Source: Paenibacillus doosanensis
Lineage (GTDB): Bacteria > Bacillota > Bacilli > Paenibacillales > NBRC-103111
NCBI RefSeq assembly: GCF_025060755.1
Contig: NZ_JANYUY010000024.1
Location: 42,383-106,382, forward strand
Length of the DNA stretch: 64,000 bases
Direction of reading: 5' to 3'
The notes beneath the pieces are model-generated. The model worked only from the letters and a program-made list of their open reading frames with translations. It had not been told where the DNA came from and did no database searches. Shown here piece by piece: positions 24,871 to 35,256 of the stretch; position 1 is the first letter of the stretch, and each line of letters starts with the position of its first letter. Made by a program: the position numbers and the translations under genes.

Positions 24871-27204
24871 ATGCTAAGGAGAAACGGGGCTAACCGTACG
24901 AGAGCCAGACATCGGTTATTTGCGCGCCTTCTCATCCCATATTTGGTCTTCCTGATGCTGGCGATCATGATCGGGCTGATCATTTATCAGAAGACGATCG
25001 TTCTGATTGAGAAGGAAGCTACTGCCAGTCATATGAATCTGCTGGAGCAGAGCAAGGACATTCTCGACCGGAGACTTGAGGAGCTCGCTTCCATAGCGCA
25101 GCAGCTGGCGGCCGATACGCGCATTATGCAATTTCAATCCGTGACCGATCCATACAAAGGGACGAACACGTTCCGGATTATGGATACGAACAAAAGCTTG
25201 TACGATTACAAGCTGTCCAACAATTTTGTGTTCAACTACTACGTTTTGTTCAAAAACAGCGAGATGGTATTTACTCCCGGTGCAAGCTACTCGTTTGAGC
25301 ATTTTTTTAACAGAGTAGCCAATTACAAAGGGATGAATTACACGAGCTGGTACGCCCTGATGTCGAGCGATTTTCACATGAGGAAGGTGCTTCCCGCCCA
25401 GGAAATCAGTATGGAAGGCGTCCCTTATTCTATGCTGACTTATATCCAATCGCTCGGTTACCCCGGCAACCCGCAGGGAGCCATCGCCATTATGGTCGAT
25501 CAGCGGGAGATTCAAAAGCTGTTCCAGGGGCTGGATATTTCCAGCGGCGGCTGGGCTTACATTGTCGACAAGGAAGGTCAAATCATAAGCGCGCTGTCTC
25601 CCGGAGACGCTAACACGCTGCCGATCGAGCTCGGCAGGCTGGTCGGGGATCGAGGCGTCGTCGAGCAGAGGATTGACGCCAAGCCGATGATGGTCACTTA
25701 TACGAAATCGTCCTACAACGGCTGGACCTATGTGGTGGGGCAGCCGACCGCCATCGCTCTGGGCAAAGTCCGGTATATCCAGAAGATCATCGTAACTTTT
25801 GCCTGCGTGTTTCTGCTCGCCGGCGTGCTGGCCGCCTATGTGCTTGCGTACCGCAACAGCAAGCCGCTGCGCGCGCTGATCAATACGATTATGGAGAAGA
25901 CGGATGTGCTGCCGCAGCAAAGGGATGCCTTCGGCATCATCGGGGAGACGGTGAACGGGCTATTTCAAAATAACGACAAGCTTAAAGCGGAGATCAAGCA
26001 GCAGGTTCCCCTGCTGCGCGCGGCGTATTTCCAGCGGCTGTTGAACGGGCAATTCGTATCGTCGCGCGATTTCGACGCGCTGCTGAAGCATGTGGGGCTC
26101 GATCTGGTGGGCATGTCTTATCGGGTAGCGATCGTCCGCCTGCGCGGATTCGATAAAGGTTACAGCGACGATCTGCTGGAGGAGCTGGACAGGAGCCGGG
26201 TGCTTGCCAAAGAACTGCTGAGAAGGACGATGGACGAGGACGGCTTTGTCTGCGAAATCGGCGAGGATCAATTCGCCGTCCTGTTTACTTACAAGCTGGA
26301 TGAGCGGGAGCCTTACAAGGCTTACGTCGAGGCGAGGCTGAAGGAAGCCAGAGATGAGATCGGCCTTCAGTTAAAGCTGCAGTCGGTCTATGGGGTAGGC
26401 GGCGCCTGCGACAGTCTGACCGGCATCTCCAGATCGTACGAGCAGGCGCGCGAAGCGTTAAACGCGCAGTTATGGAGCAACCAGGAAGGCGGCTTATGGT
26501 TCGACGAGCTCCCGGCGGATATGGCCAATTACTATCTTCCGCAGGATGTCGAGACCCGGCTCATCCATTTGGCGAAGGCGGGCGACCAGACCGAGGTTCA
26601 GCGGACGCTGGACGAGCTGTACCGCGAAAATTTCGAACTGAGGCAGCTGCCCATTGCCGTGATGAAGCTGTTTATTTTTGAAATGTGGGGATGTCTTGTC
26701 AAGCTGCTGCCGCAGATGGATCTGGACCAGCAGACGGCCTATAACCGGATGTCAGCGCTCAGCGGAGCGAACGAGTCCTATGAAAGCATGAGCAAGAGCT
26801 ACCAGGCGATTCGCGATACGTTCCAATGGGTTTGCGAAAGCGCCAACGAGCATAAGAAGAGCCAGAACGTCGAGCTGATCGACAGCATTATCGGGCTGCT
26901 GCAGAGCTCCTATATGGACAGCGAGCTGTGCCTGGATGTCGTAGCCGACCGGATTCGCATCTCCAAGGTGTATTTATCGCAGTTTTTCAAGGAACAAACC
27001 GGGGTGAACTTTTCCGATTATTTGGAAAGCTTGCGGATGGACGAGGCCAAAGCGCTGCTGCAGACGACATCGCTAACGGTGAACGACATTTCCGACCGCG
27101 TCGGGTACAGCTCCTCCAACACGTTTTGCAGGGCGTTCAAACGTTTGCATGGGGTCAGTCCGACCGCTTTTCGCAAGCTGGTTTTGAAGAAGCTGCCGGG
27201 CTAA
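24871..27204 (+). CDS. Membrane-anchored AraC-family regulator
   Basis: A 777-residue one-component regulator. The first membrane helix is at about 20-42 (LLIPYLVFLMLAIMIGLIIY). An extracytoplasmic Cache-type sensor runs to about 305, and a second helix follows (IIVTFACVFLLAGVLAAYVLAY). A cytoplasmic GGDEF-like or helical middle region (about 380-640) comes next, and the C-terminal AraC helix-turn-helix pair ends VGYSSSNTFCRAFKRLHGVSP. Such proteins sense extracellular sugars and activate the transporter genes next to them. It lies directly upstream of an Lpl-type ABC transporter operon on the same strand. ATG 24871 has TTGGAGG upstream. Confidence 0.9.
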   Translation: MLRRNGANRTRARHRLFARLLIPYLVFLMLAIMIGLIIYQKTIVLIEKEATASHMNLLEQSKDILDRRLEELASIAQQLAADTRIMQFQSVTDPYKGTNTFRIMDTNKSLYDYKLSNNFVFNYYVLFKNSEMVFTPGASYSFEHFFNRVANYKGMNYTSWYALMSSDFHMRKVLPAQEISMEGVPYSMLTYIQSLGYPGNPQGAIAIMVDQREIQKLFQGLDISSGGWAYIVDKEGQIISALSPGDANTLPIELGRLVGDRGVVEQRIDAKPMMVTYTKSSYNGWTYVVGQPTAIALGKVRYIQKIIVTFACVFLLAGVLAAYVLAYRNSKPLRALINTIMEKTDVLPQQRDAFGIIGETVNGLFQNNDKLKAEIKQQVPLLRAAYFQRLLNGQFVSSRDFDALLKHVGLDLVGMSYRVAIVRLRGFDKGYSDDLLEELDRSRVLAKELLRRTMDEDGFVCEIGEDQFAVLFTYKLDEREPYKAYVEARLKEARDEIGLQLKLQSVYGVGGACDSLTGISRSYEQAREALNAQLWSNQEGGLWFDELPADMANYYLPQDVETRLIHLAKAGDQTEVQRTLDELYRENFELRQLPIAVMKLFIFEMWGCLVKLLPQMDLDQQTAYNRMSALSGANESYESMSKSYQAIRDTFQWVCESANEHKKSQNVELIDSIIGLLQSSYMDSELCLDVVADRIRISKVYLSQFFKEQTGVNFSDYLESLRMDEAKALLQTTSLTVNDISDRVGYSSSNTFCRAFKRLHGVSPTAFRKLVLKKLPG

Positions 27205-27272
27205 AGCCGGTTTTTGCCCGCTGCCGTCATAGGGTGAGTTGGCGTTCCGCTGCAGCGTTTATACGCCTAAGA

Positions 27273-27302
27273 ACGCCGCTGCAGCGGCGTATTCTTTATT
27301 TT
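27273..27302 (+). terminator. Rho-independent terminator
   Basis: The perfect palindrome ACGCCGCTGCAGCGGCGT is followed by ATTCTTTATTTTT. It separates the regulator gene from the transporter operon. Confidence 0.8.
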
Positions 27303-27398
27303 TGCACAAAAAAAATCGAACTGCACAAGCCGATTCCTAACTTTTGCACAACAATAGAGCGCTTTCTTCTTTCGCTCCGAGCCGGATGCTTCTATCAT
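27303..27398 (+). promoter_or_regulatory. Triple TGCACAA direct repeats and weak promoter of the Lpl-type operon
   Basis: TGCACAA occurs at 27303, 27322 and 27345, about two helical turns apart. Downstream is a candidate promoter with a poor -35 (TTTCGC, 27370) and TATCAT (27393) at a spacing of 17. A weak promoter behind evenly phased direct repeats is what AraC-type activation needs; the regulator encoded just upstream is the natural candidate. Confidence 0.55.
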
Positions 27399-27432
27399 GA
27401 AGCTATTCGAACGAAAGGGGGAACAGAGAAAG

Positions 27433-28404
27433 ATGAAAGCGGTTGTATCCGTAAAAACAGAAATGAAGGCCTCCACGAACAAAAAACGTCAACCGGTTTC
27501 CGTATGGAAGCAAATGAAGCGGAGCTGGCAGCTGTACGTGCTGCTTACGCTTCCTGTCCTCTATGTCCTTGTATTCAAATATTATCCGATGTACGGGGCG
27601 CAAATCGCCTTCAAGGATTATATTGCTTCCAAGGGGATAACGGGGAGCGAGTGGGTAGGTCTGAAGCATTTCATCCGGTTTTTCAACTCGTACGAATTCG
27701 GCAAGCTGATGAAGAACACGCTCATCATCAGCGTATACAGTCTGCTGGCCGGTATTCCGTTTCCGATTCTGCTCGCTTTATCGCTTAATTATGTGAAAAA
27801 CCGGCTGTTCAAAAAAACGGTTCAGATGATTACCTATGCGCCGCATTTTATTTCCGTCGTCGTGCTGGTAGGGATCATTCTGGAGCTCTTGGACCCGCGC
27901 AAAGGGATTGTCAACCTGCTGCTCGGCAAGCTGGGCGTGGAACCGATCAATTTTATGGCCGTGCCGGAATATTTCAGCTCGATTTATGTATGGTCCGGCA
28001 TTTGGCAGAACGTAGGCTTCTCCTGCATCGTCTATTTGGCGGCGCTGGCGGGTGTGGACCCGGCGCAGCATGAAGCGGCGGTCATTGACGGAGCCAACAA
28101 ATTTCAGCGTATGCGGCATATCGATCTGCCGAGCATCATTCCGGTCATGATGATCCTGCTCATCCTGAACACCGGCAATATTTTGGACCTTGGCTTCGAG
28201 AAGGTGCTCCTGATGCAAAATTCGCTCAACGCGCGCACCTCGGAGGTTATCGATACGTTCGTCTATAAGGTCGGTCTTGCTTCCCAGGCAATGAACTATT
28301 CCTATTCGACGGCGATCAACCTATTCAAGTCGGTGGTCGGATTGATTCTGCTGCTGACCGTCAACCAGATTGCGCGAAAAACCAAACAGGAGAGCCTATG
28401 GTAG
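27433..28404 (+). CDS. Sugar ABC transporter permease, LplB type
   Basis: A 323-residue MalF-like permease with six predicted membrane helices, beginning LYVLLTLPVLYVLVFKYYPM. The EAA loop that docks the ATPase reads EAAVIDGANKFQRMRHIDLP. It forms the channel with the next permease for import of oligosaccharides delivered by the binding lipoprotein. ATG 27433 was chosen behind AAAGGGGG; a start 12 codons earlier would place the ribosome binding site inside the frame. No ATPase is encoded here, as is usual for this family, which shares an MsmX-type ATPase encoded elsewhere. Confidence 0.9.
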   Translation: MKAVVSVKTEMKASTNKKRQPVSVWKQMKRSWQLYVLLTLPVLYVLVFKYYPMYGAQIAFKDYIASKGITGSEWVGLKHFIRFFNSYEFGKLMKNTLIISVYSLLAGIPFPILLALSLNYVKNRLFKKTVQMITYAPHFISVVVLVGIILELLDPRKGIVNLLLGKLGVEPINFMAVPEYFSSIYVWSGIWQNVGFSCIVYLAALAGVDPAQHEAAVIDGANKFQRMRHIDLPSIIPVMMILLILNTGNILDLGFEKVLLMQNSLNARTSEVIDTFVYKVGLASQAMNYSYSTAINLFKSVVGLILLLTVNQIARKTKQESLW

Positions 28405-28428
28405 CGCGGGCGAAGGGAGGAGACCGGG

Positions 28429-29325
28429 ATGGAGCAAACTAACATTAAGGAAGCCAGCGCGGATCGGTGGTTTAATGCCGTCAATTACATCGTCCTAATG
28501 CTGTTCCTGATTACGGTGCTGTATCCGCTATTGTTTATTGTAAGCGCATCCTTCAGCAGTCCGGGCGCGGTCATGTCGGGGAAGGTGTGGCTGTGGCCGG
28601 TCGAGCCGGGGCTGCAAGGCTATGCGGCGGTGTTCAAACATAAGCTTATCTGGAGCTCGTTTCGCAATTCCGTCTTCTATACGGTGGCAGGGACGCTCAT
28701 TAACGTCGCGCTGACGGTGATGGCCGCTTATCCGCTGGCGCGCAAAGATTTGTACGGCAAAAATGCCGTGATGCTCCTGCTCGTGTTCACGACGATTTTT
28801 TCCGGAGGACTGATCCCGAGCTACATTCTCGTTAAGGATCTGGGAATGCTCAACACCGTATGGGCGATGATTTTGCCGAGCGCGATGAGCGTGTTCAACG
28901 TCATTATTGCGCGAACGTACTTCAAGACGACGATACCGGAAGAATTGCTGGAGGCTGCGCAGCTGGACGGCTGCAACGACTTCAAGTTCGTATGGAAAAT
29001 CGTCATTCCGTTATCCGGCCCGATTATCGCCGTCATTATGCTGTATTCGGCCGTAGGCTACTGGAATCAATATTTCAACGCGATGATTTATTTGAAGCAG
29101 CCGGCTTTGTATCCGCTGCAGCTCGTGCTGCGAGAAGTTCTTATTCAGAACGAGGTCGACACCAGCATGCTCGCCAGTCTGGAAGATCAGGCAAAGATGG
29201 AGGGCATGCGCTCCCTGCTCAAATATTCGCTGATCGTCGTATCTTCCTTGCCGCTGCTGGCGGTGTATCCGTTCGTGCAAAAGCATTTCGTCAAAGGCGT
29301 TATGATCGGTTCGTTAAAAGGGTAA
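28429..29325 (+). CDS. Sugar ABC transporter permease, YtcP/LplC type
   Basis: A 298-residue MalG-like permease with six predicted helices (first: YIVLMLFLITVLYPLLFIV). The EAA loop reads EAAQLDGCNDFKFVWKIVIP. It is the partner of the LplB-type permease 24 bp upstream and is followed by the binding protein. ATG is behind AGGGAGGAGA. Confidence 0.9.
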   Translation: MEQTNIKEASADRWFNAVNYIVLMLFLITVLYPLLFIVSASFSSPGAVMSGKVWLWPVEPGLQGYAAVFKHKLIWSSFRNSVFYTVAGTLINVALTVMAAYPLARKDLYGKNAVMLLLVFTTIFSGGLIPSYILVKDLGMLNTVWAMILPSAMSVFNVIIARTYFKTTIPEELLEAAQLDGCNDFKFVWKIVIPLSGPIIAVIMLYSAVGYWNQYFNAMIYLKQPALYPLQLVLREVLIQNEVDTSMLASLEDQAKMEGMRSLLKYSLIVVSSLPLLAVYPFVQKHFVKGVMIGSLKG

Positions 29326-29375
29326 ATCGGCGCTAGTAAGCTGGGCTGGGCAAAAATCAAAGGGGGTTTATACAA

Positions 29376-31049
29376 ATGAGAAAATGGATGACGGCAGGCT
29401 TGGTCTTAACACTCGGCACCGCTGCGGTATTGAGCGGCTGCGCGGATAAAGGGGAGCAGAAGGAAGGCGCCGACTCGGCGCAGCAGGCGAAGGTGAATCC
29501 GGCCGGCCAATTCCCTATCACCCCGGAAAAGACGACGTTGAAGGTGCTCGTGAAGGGCAGTCCTTTTGTCGAGGATTTCGCTACGAATGAGTTTACGAAA
29601 TTTTTGGAGGAGAAGACGAACATTCATATCGAATGGGACGTCGCCCCGGAGAAATCGGCTACGGAAAAGCTGAATCTGGTGCTCGGAAGCGGAGACTTGC
29701 CCGATGTCATTATGGGCTTCGGCGTTTCGCCTACGCAGCAGCTGATCTACGGAAGCCAGGGAGATTTCCTAGATCTCAGCCCGTATATCGAAAAGTACGG
29801 GGTGGAGACGAAGCGGATGTTCGAGCAGGTGCCCGGCGTGAAGGACGCAATTACGGCGCCCGGCGGCAAAATATACGCCCTGCCGATGGTGAACGAATGT
29901 TTCCACTGTTCCGCATCGCAAAAGCTGTGGATCTACAAGCCTTGGCTGGATAAATTGGGGCTGTCGGTTCCGAAGACGACCGATGAGCTGTACGAGGTGT
30001 TGAAGGCGTTCAAGACGAAGGACCCGAACGGCAACGGCAAAGCCGATGAAATCCCGCTGGCCGGCGCTGCGGTAGGCCCGAACGTCAATGTCGATTCGTT
30101 CATTATGAATGCGTTTATCCTCGATTCCAGCGCGTACGGCGTCGGCACCAACAACTACACCCGTTTGTTCGTCAACGACGGCAAGGTGGATGTGCCCTAC
30201 AACAAGCCGGAGTGGAAGGAAGGGCTCGCTTATATGCACAAGCTGTACGCCGAGGGCTTGATCGCGCCGCAAACGTTCACGCAGGACAGGGATCAGGCGA
30301 GACAAATGGGAGAGAATCCCGATGTCAACATATTAGGTGCCGAGATGGCTCAGCATAACGGCGTCTTCACCACCTTCAGCGGACCTAGCGGCCGCTGGCT
30401 CGAAGTGACGAGCGTTCCTCCGCTTAAGGGACCGAAGGGGGTTCAGGTCACGCCGATCAACAACAGCATAGGCCAAGGGCGTTATATTATTACGAAGGCG
30501 AGTAAAAATCCGGACGCGGCCTTCCGCCTCGCGGACATGCTGTACACCGAAGAGATGACGCTGCGCGAGACGATCGGCCGACCGGATGTGGAGTGGAAGT
30601 ATGCCGATAAGGGAGAAATCGGAATTAACGGCAAACAGGCGATTTGGAAGAAAACCGGCGCCGTCCTGCCTACCGTGCAGAACGTAACCTGGTCGCAAAC
30701 CGCGCCGACGCTCAGAACGAATGATTTCCGCCTCGGTCAGGTGGCCGATCCGAATAATCCGCAGGAAACGATTTTGTACAACGAAACGATGCAAAACTAC
30801 CAGCCTTACAAACAGGATATGAAGACGTTCCTGCCGCAGCTGTTCTTCACGAACGATCAAGCGATGGAACTGGCCGACCTGGAGAAGACGATTACGGACC
30901 ATGTGCAGGAGATGATCGCGCGCTTCGTGATCGGCGATGCCAGTCTGGATAAAGATTGGGATGCCTATTTGAAAAACTTGGACAATATGAATTTGAAGCG
31001 GTATTTGGAAATTTATCAGACGGCATATGACGCCAAGATGAAAAAATAG
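29376..31049 (+). CDS. Extracellular oligosaccharide-binding lipoprotein, LplA type
   Basis: A 557-residue solute-binding lipoprotein with lipobox LSGC (Cys22). The fold signature includes FTKFLEEKTNIHIEWDV, LNLVLGSGDLPDVIM, and a calcium-type loop DPNGNGKADEIPL. It ends at the usual length for the large LplA/YesO group. It binds an oligosaccharide outside the membrane and hands it to the two permeases upstream. ATG is behind AAAGGGGG. Confidence 0.9.
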   Translation: MRKWMTAGLVLTLGTAAVLSGCADKGEQKEGADSAQQAKVNPAGQFPITPEKTTLKVLVKGSPFVEDFATNEFTKFLEEKTNIHIEWDVAPEKSATEKLNLVLGSGDLPDVIMGFGVSPTQQLIYGSQGDFLDLSPYIEKYGVETKRMFEQVPGVKDAITAPGGKIYALPMVNECFHCSASQKLWIYKPWLDKLGLSVPKTTDELYEVLKAFKTKDPNGNGKADEIPLAGAAVGPNVNVDSFIMNAFILDSSAYGVGTNNYTRLFVNDGKVDVPYNKPEWKEGLAYMHKLYAEGLIAPQTFTQDRDQARQMGENPDVNILGAEMAQHNGVFTTFSGPSGRWLEVTSVPPLKGPKGVQVTPINNSIGQGRYIITKASKNPDAAFRLADMLYTEEMTLRETIGRPDVEWKYADKGEIGINGKQAIWKKTGAVLPTVQNVTWSQTAPTLRTNDFRLGQVADPNNPQETILYNETMQNYQPYKQDMKTFLPQLFFTNDQAMELADLEKTITDHVQEMIARFVIGDASLDKDWDAYLKNLDNMNLKRYLEIYQTAYDAKMKK

Positions 31050-31083
31050 ACCTGAAGACCTGATGGCCGGATAGGTCGGCAAG

Positions 31084-31133
31084 CCCCTTTTTCGCGGTTC
31101 GTGTTTAGCGAAGCTGCGAAAAGGGGGTTTTTT
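31084..31133 (+). terminator. Rho-independent terminator
   Basis: CCCCTTTTTCGC and GCGAAAAGGGGG arms are followed by TTTTTT. It directly abuts repeat copy 3. Confidence 0.8.
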
Positions 31134-31134
31134 A

Positions 31135-31373
31135 TTGTTTAGGAAATGATGCGCAGCCATATCCTGTGGAAATCCGGGGGCTCCCCCGGAAGTAATGTCT
31201 ACCCAAAGAACGATCCCAGAGGAATGGTTAGACGCCGATCCAGCTTAGGCTGGATGCGGACGGAATAAGCTTCAGAGCATCACGTCACTACCCTGGAAAT
31301 TACTCTTGGTACCCCATTTCCATTGTCTGTGGTGCCGCGTCGGCGGCATGGATGGCTTTTGGGGGATTTGTTC
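31135..31373 (+). repeat. Dispersed terminator-associated repeat, copy 3 (long form)
   Basis: Same element with a 68-bp insert (31289-31356). The GC-rich hairpin near the 5' end is strongest here (CCGGGGGCTCCCCCGG), and the insert hairpin is TGCCGC-GTCG-GCGGCA. The rest of the 31050-31468 gap holds only a TACAAT box near 31428. Confidence 0.85.
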
Positions 31374-31468
31374 TTCATTGTGCCGCGGTTTCGCGGCGAG
31401 TTTTTTTCTTTTCCCGCGCAGTTACGGTACAATAGATGTGCATTGCTGCCGTAAGGGAGAAAATAACG

Positions 31469-32236
31469 ATGGAACATACACTGAAGTCCGAAGCGGATAT
31501 AGCCAAGGTTTGCCTGCTCGCCGGGAAAATCATGCTGCAAAGCGGCGGCGAAACCTATCGCGTGGAAGATACGATGATCCGGATTGCCGCTTCGTTTGGA
31601 ATTGAAAATTCGCATAGCTACGTGACGCCTACGGGGATTTTTTTCTCCATCGACGGGACGGAGCCGGCCACGCAGCTTATCCGCATTATGGAGCGCAGCA
31701 CCGATCTGCGCAAAGTGGCGTTAGTGAACGATATATCAAGAAAAATCAGCTCCGGAGCGATGACAACGGCGGAAGCTTACCAGGCGCTTAAGGAAATCGA
31801 CCGGGCGAACTTAGCCTACCCCCTGTGGCTGCAAATTGCCGCAGCGGCGTTGGCGAGCGGCTGCTTCCTCATTATGTTTCAAGGAACGAGGGCGGATTTT
31901 ATACCGGCGATGGTGACCGGCGGGCTGGGATTTTGGGCGTATTTGCTTGTCCAGCGCTGGGTCGTCATCAAGTTTTTCGCCGAATTCGCCGCAGCGCTGC
32001 TGCTCGGCTCGCTCTCGTTCCTGCTGGTGCATACCGGCTTTGGCCGCGATTTGGATAAAATCATTATCGGCTCGGTCATGCCGCTCGTTCCGGGGCTGCT
32101 GATTACGAACGCCGTAAGGGACTTAATGGCAGGCCATCTCGTATCGGGCTTGTCCAAGGGTGCGGAAGCTTTCCTGACGGCCTTCGCGATCGGCTCGGGC
32201 ATCGGCTTCGTGCTTTCATTTTATGCGGCAGGTTAA
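31469..32236 (+). CDS. ThrE-type threonine/serine exporter, N-terminal component
   Basis: A 255-residue DUF1212 protein. The cytoplasmic N-terminal half has VCLLAGKIMLQSGGETYRVE and PTGIFFSI, and about five membrane helices follow from residue 120. In ThrE of Corynebacterium this half and the next gene's half are fused; here they are split, as in YjjP/YjjB. The expected role is amino-acid or small dicarboxylate export. ATG 31469 is behind AAGGGAG. Confidence 0.87.
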   Translation: MEHTLKSEADIAKVCLLAGKIMLQSGGETYRVEDTMIRIAASFGIENSHSYVTPTGIFFSIDGTEPATQLIRIMERSTDLRKVALVNDISRKISSGAMTTAEAYQALKEIDRANLAYPLWLQIAAAALASGCFLIMFQGTRADFIPAMVTGGLGFWAYLLVQRWVVIKFFAEFAAALLLGSLSFLLVHTGFGRDLDKIIIGSVMPLVPGLLITNAVRDLMAGHLVSGLSKGAEAFLTAFAIGSGIGFVLSFYAAG

Positions 32237-32268
32237 ACCGGCGGCCGGAGGGGAGGAACGCGTTTCCT

Positions 32269-32697
32269 ATGGTTATCGAGCAGCTCGTTACGAGCTTTAT
32301 TTCATCAGCCGCTTTCGGCGTTTTATTTAATGTGCCTAAGAAAAATTTGCCGCAATGCGGGTTTGTCGGCATGCTGGGCTGGCTGCTGTATATATCCTGC
32401 ATGAAAGCTTGGGACAATCCGATCGTCTCGAGCCTGATCGCGGCGTTTTTCGTCACGGTGCTCAGCCAGTTTCTGGCTAAGGTGTACAAGACCCCGATCA
32501 TCATCTTCAGCGTATCGGGGATCATTCCGCTCGTTCCGGGAGGGCTGGCCTATGACGCGATGCGCAATGTCGTGGAAAATCAGTATGACGTCGCCGTCCA
32601 GCTCGCGGCCAAAGCGTTTATGATCTCCGGCTCGATCGCCATCGGGCTCGTATTCTCCGAGGTGATCAACCAGGTCATACGCAGATCGAGGCTGTAA
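32269..32697 (+). CDS. ThrE-type exporter, C-terminal component (DUF3815)
   Basis: A 142-residue membrane protein with four or five predicted helices. The motif IFSVSGIIPLVPGGLAYDAM mirrors SVMPLVPGLLITNAVRD in its partner, as expected for the two related halves. It forms the exporter with the gene 32 bp upstream. ATG is behind GGAGGGGAGG. Confidence 0.87.
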   Translation: MVIEQLVTSFISSAAFGVLFNVPKKNLPQCGFVGMLGWLLYISCMKAWDNPIVSSLIAAFFVTVLSQFLAKVYKTPIIIFSVSGIIPLVPGGLAYDAMRNVVENQYDVAVQLAAKAFMISGSIAIGLVFSEVINQVIRRSRL

Positions 32698-32817
32698 GGA
32701 TGACAATATATTTTCCAATATATGGATATATGGGTCGCGGGAGGGGAGAGCCTGTACAGGTTCTCCTCTCTTTGGCGATTCAGGGCAAAAATTTCAACAC
32801 ATACGAAATTTCATCGC

Positions 32818-32847
32818 ATTGAAAGCGCTTATCTTCGACAGTATAGT
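32818..32847 (+). promoter_or_regulatory. Promoter with overlapping cre-like site
   Basis: TTGAAA (32819) and TATAGT (32842) with 17-bp spacing form a good sigma-A promoter. The -35 is embedded in TGAAAGCGCTTATC, which resembles a CcpA catabolite-response element (AAGCGCTT core, two mismatches at the right end). Carbon catabolite repression of the following importer is inferred. Confidence 0.55.
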
Positions 32848-32896
32848 TAAAGCTATAAAAGCGGTTATTCATAACGCATATGGAGGGGTTATTACA

Positions 32897-33961
32897 ATGA
32901 GAAAAGCGGTTACAACGGTTCTTGCTTCCCTGCTGCTGGTCACATCGCTGGTAGGCTGCGGAGCGAAGGAAACGCCGAGCGCGAAGCCTGCGGAAGGCGG
33001 TCAGCAGCCGGCGGCGCAGCAGTCGGCGCCGAAATCGGGCGGCAAGCTGACGCTCTATTCGCCGAATGCGGCGGAAGTGAACAATCCGATCATCAAGGAA
33101 TTCCAGGATCGCACAGGCATCGAGGTGCAGCTGATTTCCGGAGGCACGGGCGATTTGCTCAAGCGCGTGCAGGCCGAAGCGGCCAACCCGCTGGGCGACG
33201 TGTTCTGGGCCGGCGGAGCGGATTCGCTGGAGGCGTACAAGAAATATTTTGAACCGTACAAGACCAAGGAATACGACAATCTGGCTCCGGAATATGTAGA
33301 CAAAAACAACGTATGGACGCCATTCGCGGCGCTGCCGATGATCATTATGTACAACAAAGAACTGGTGAAAGAAGGGGAGGAGCCGAAGGGCTGGAACGAC
33401 CTGCTCGATCCGAAATGGAAGGGTAAAATCGCTTTCGCCGATCCGGCCAAATCGGGCTCGTCCTATACGCAGCTGATTACGATGCTGACGGCCAACGGCA
33501 AGGACAACGGCTGGGGATTCGTGAAGAAATTCGTGCAGAACCTCGACGGCAAGGTGCTCTCCGGTTCGGGTCTCGTCTACAAAGGCGTAGCCGACAAGGA
33601 GTTTGCGCTCGGCGTAACGCTGGAGGAAGCGGCGCTTAGATATGTGGAAGGCGGGGCGAAGGTCGGCATCATCTATCCGTCCGAAGGCACCTCCGCGGTA
33701 CCGGACGGCTGCGCTATCATCAAGGGCGCCAAAAACATGGATCAGGCGAAGCAGTTTATCGACTTCCTCGTAAGCAAAGACGTGCAATCGCTCATTCAGA
33801 AAGAATTCAAACGCCGCTCCGTCCGCAAGGATGCGGAGGTCGTGCAAGGGATCGCGCAGGCGAAGGACATCAAGCTGGTCGACTATGACTTCGATTGGGC
33901 GGCAAGCAAGAAGGACGAAAATATCAAACGTTTCGGTAAAATTGTAACCGGTCAAGAATAA
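32897..33961 (+). CDS. ABC transporter substrate-binding lipoprotein, AfuA/FbpA-like
   Basis: A 354-residue lipoprotein with lipobox LVGC (Cys21), a Pro/Gln/Ala linker, then a class F binding fold (KLTLYSPNAAEVNNPIIKEF, LLKRVQAEAANPLGDVFWAG, GLVYKGVADKEFALGVTLEE). The family was first annotated as iron-binding, but several members carry hexose phosphates, phosphonates or other phosphorylated ligands. The tyrosine pair of Fe3+ binders is not obvious. It is followed by its ATPase and fused permease, and a phosphatase-like gene ends the operon, which favours a phosphorylated ligand (inference). ATG is behind TGGAGGGG. Confidence 0.85.
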   Translation: MRKAVTTVLASLLLVTSLVGCGAKETPSAKPAEGGQQPAAQQSAPKSGGKLTLYSPNAAEVNNPIIKEFQDRTGIEVQLISGGTGDLLKRVQAEAANPLGDVFWAGGADSLEAYKKYFEPYKTKEYDNLAPEYVDKNNVWTPFAALPMIIMYNKELVKEGEEPKGWNDLLDPKWKGKIAFADPAKSGSSYTQLITMLTANGKDNGWGFVKKFVQNLDGKVLSGSGLVYKGVADKEFALGVTLEEAALRYVEGGAKVGIIYPSEGTSAVPDGCAIIKGAKNMDQAKQFIDFLVSKDVQSLIQKEFKRRSVRKDAEVVQGIAQAKDIKLVDYDFDWAASKKDENIKRFGKIVTGQE

Positions 33962-33975
33962 TCGGAAGTTGGGGT

Positions 33976-34046
33976 GGTGCCTTAACCAATGCGCATGTTC
34001 AGCCGTTTCATGAACCTGCTCTAACACGGTGAAGGCACCTTTCTTT
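33976..34046 (+). terminator. Attenuator-like hairpin inside the ABC operon
   Basis: GGTGCCTT and AAGGCACC arms are about 48 bases apart and followed by TTTCTTT. It lies between the binding protein and the ATPase and could lower expression of the membrane components relative to the lipoprotein. Confidence 0.5.
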
Positions 34047-34155
34047 ATGCAACGGCACGGATCGGCCGACCGTTTCTCCCATGGCGGGCGCGGGACGGCT
34101 TCTCCTTTCCGCAGTTCAGACGGATGTGTTGTTCAAACAAGGAGGTTTTCCATTT

Positions 34156-35242
<1,087 letters not shown>

Positions 35243-35256
<14 letters not shown>

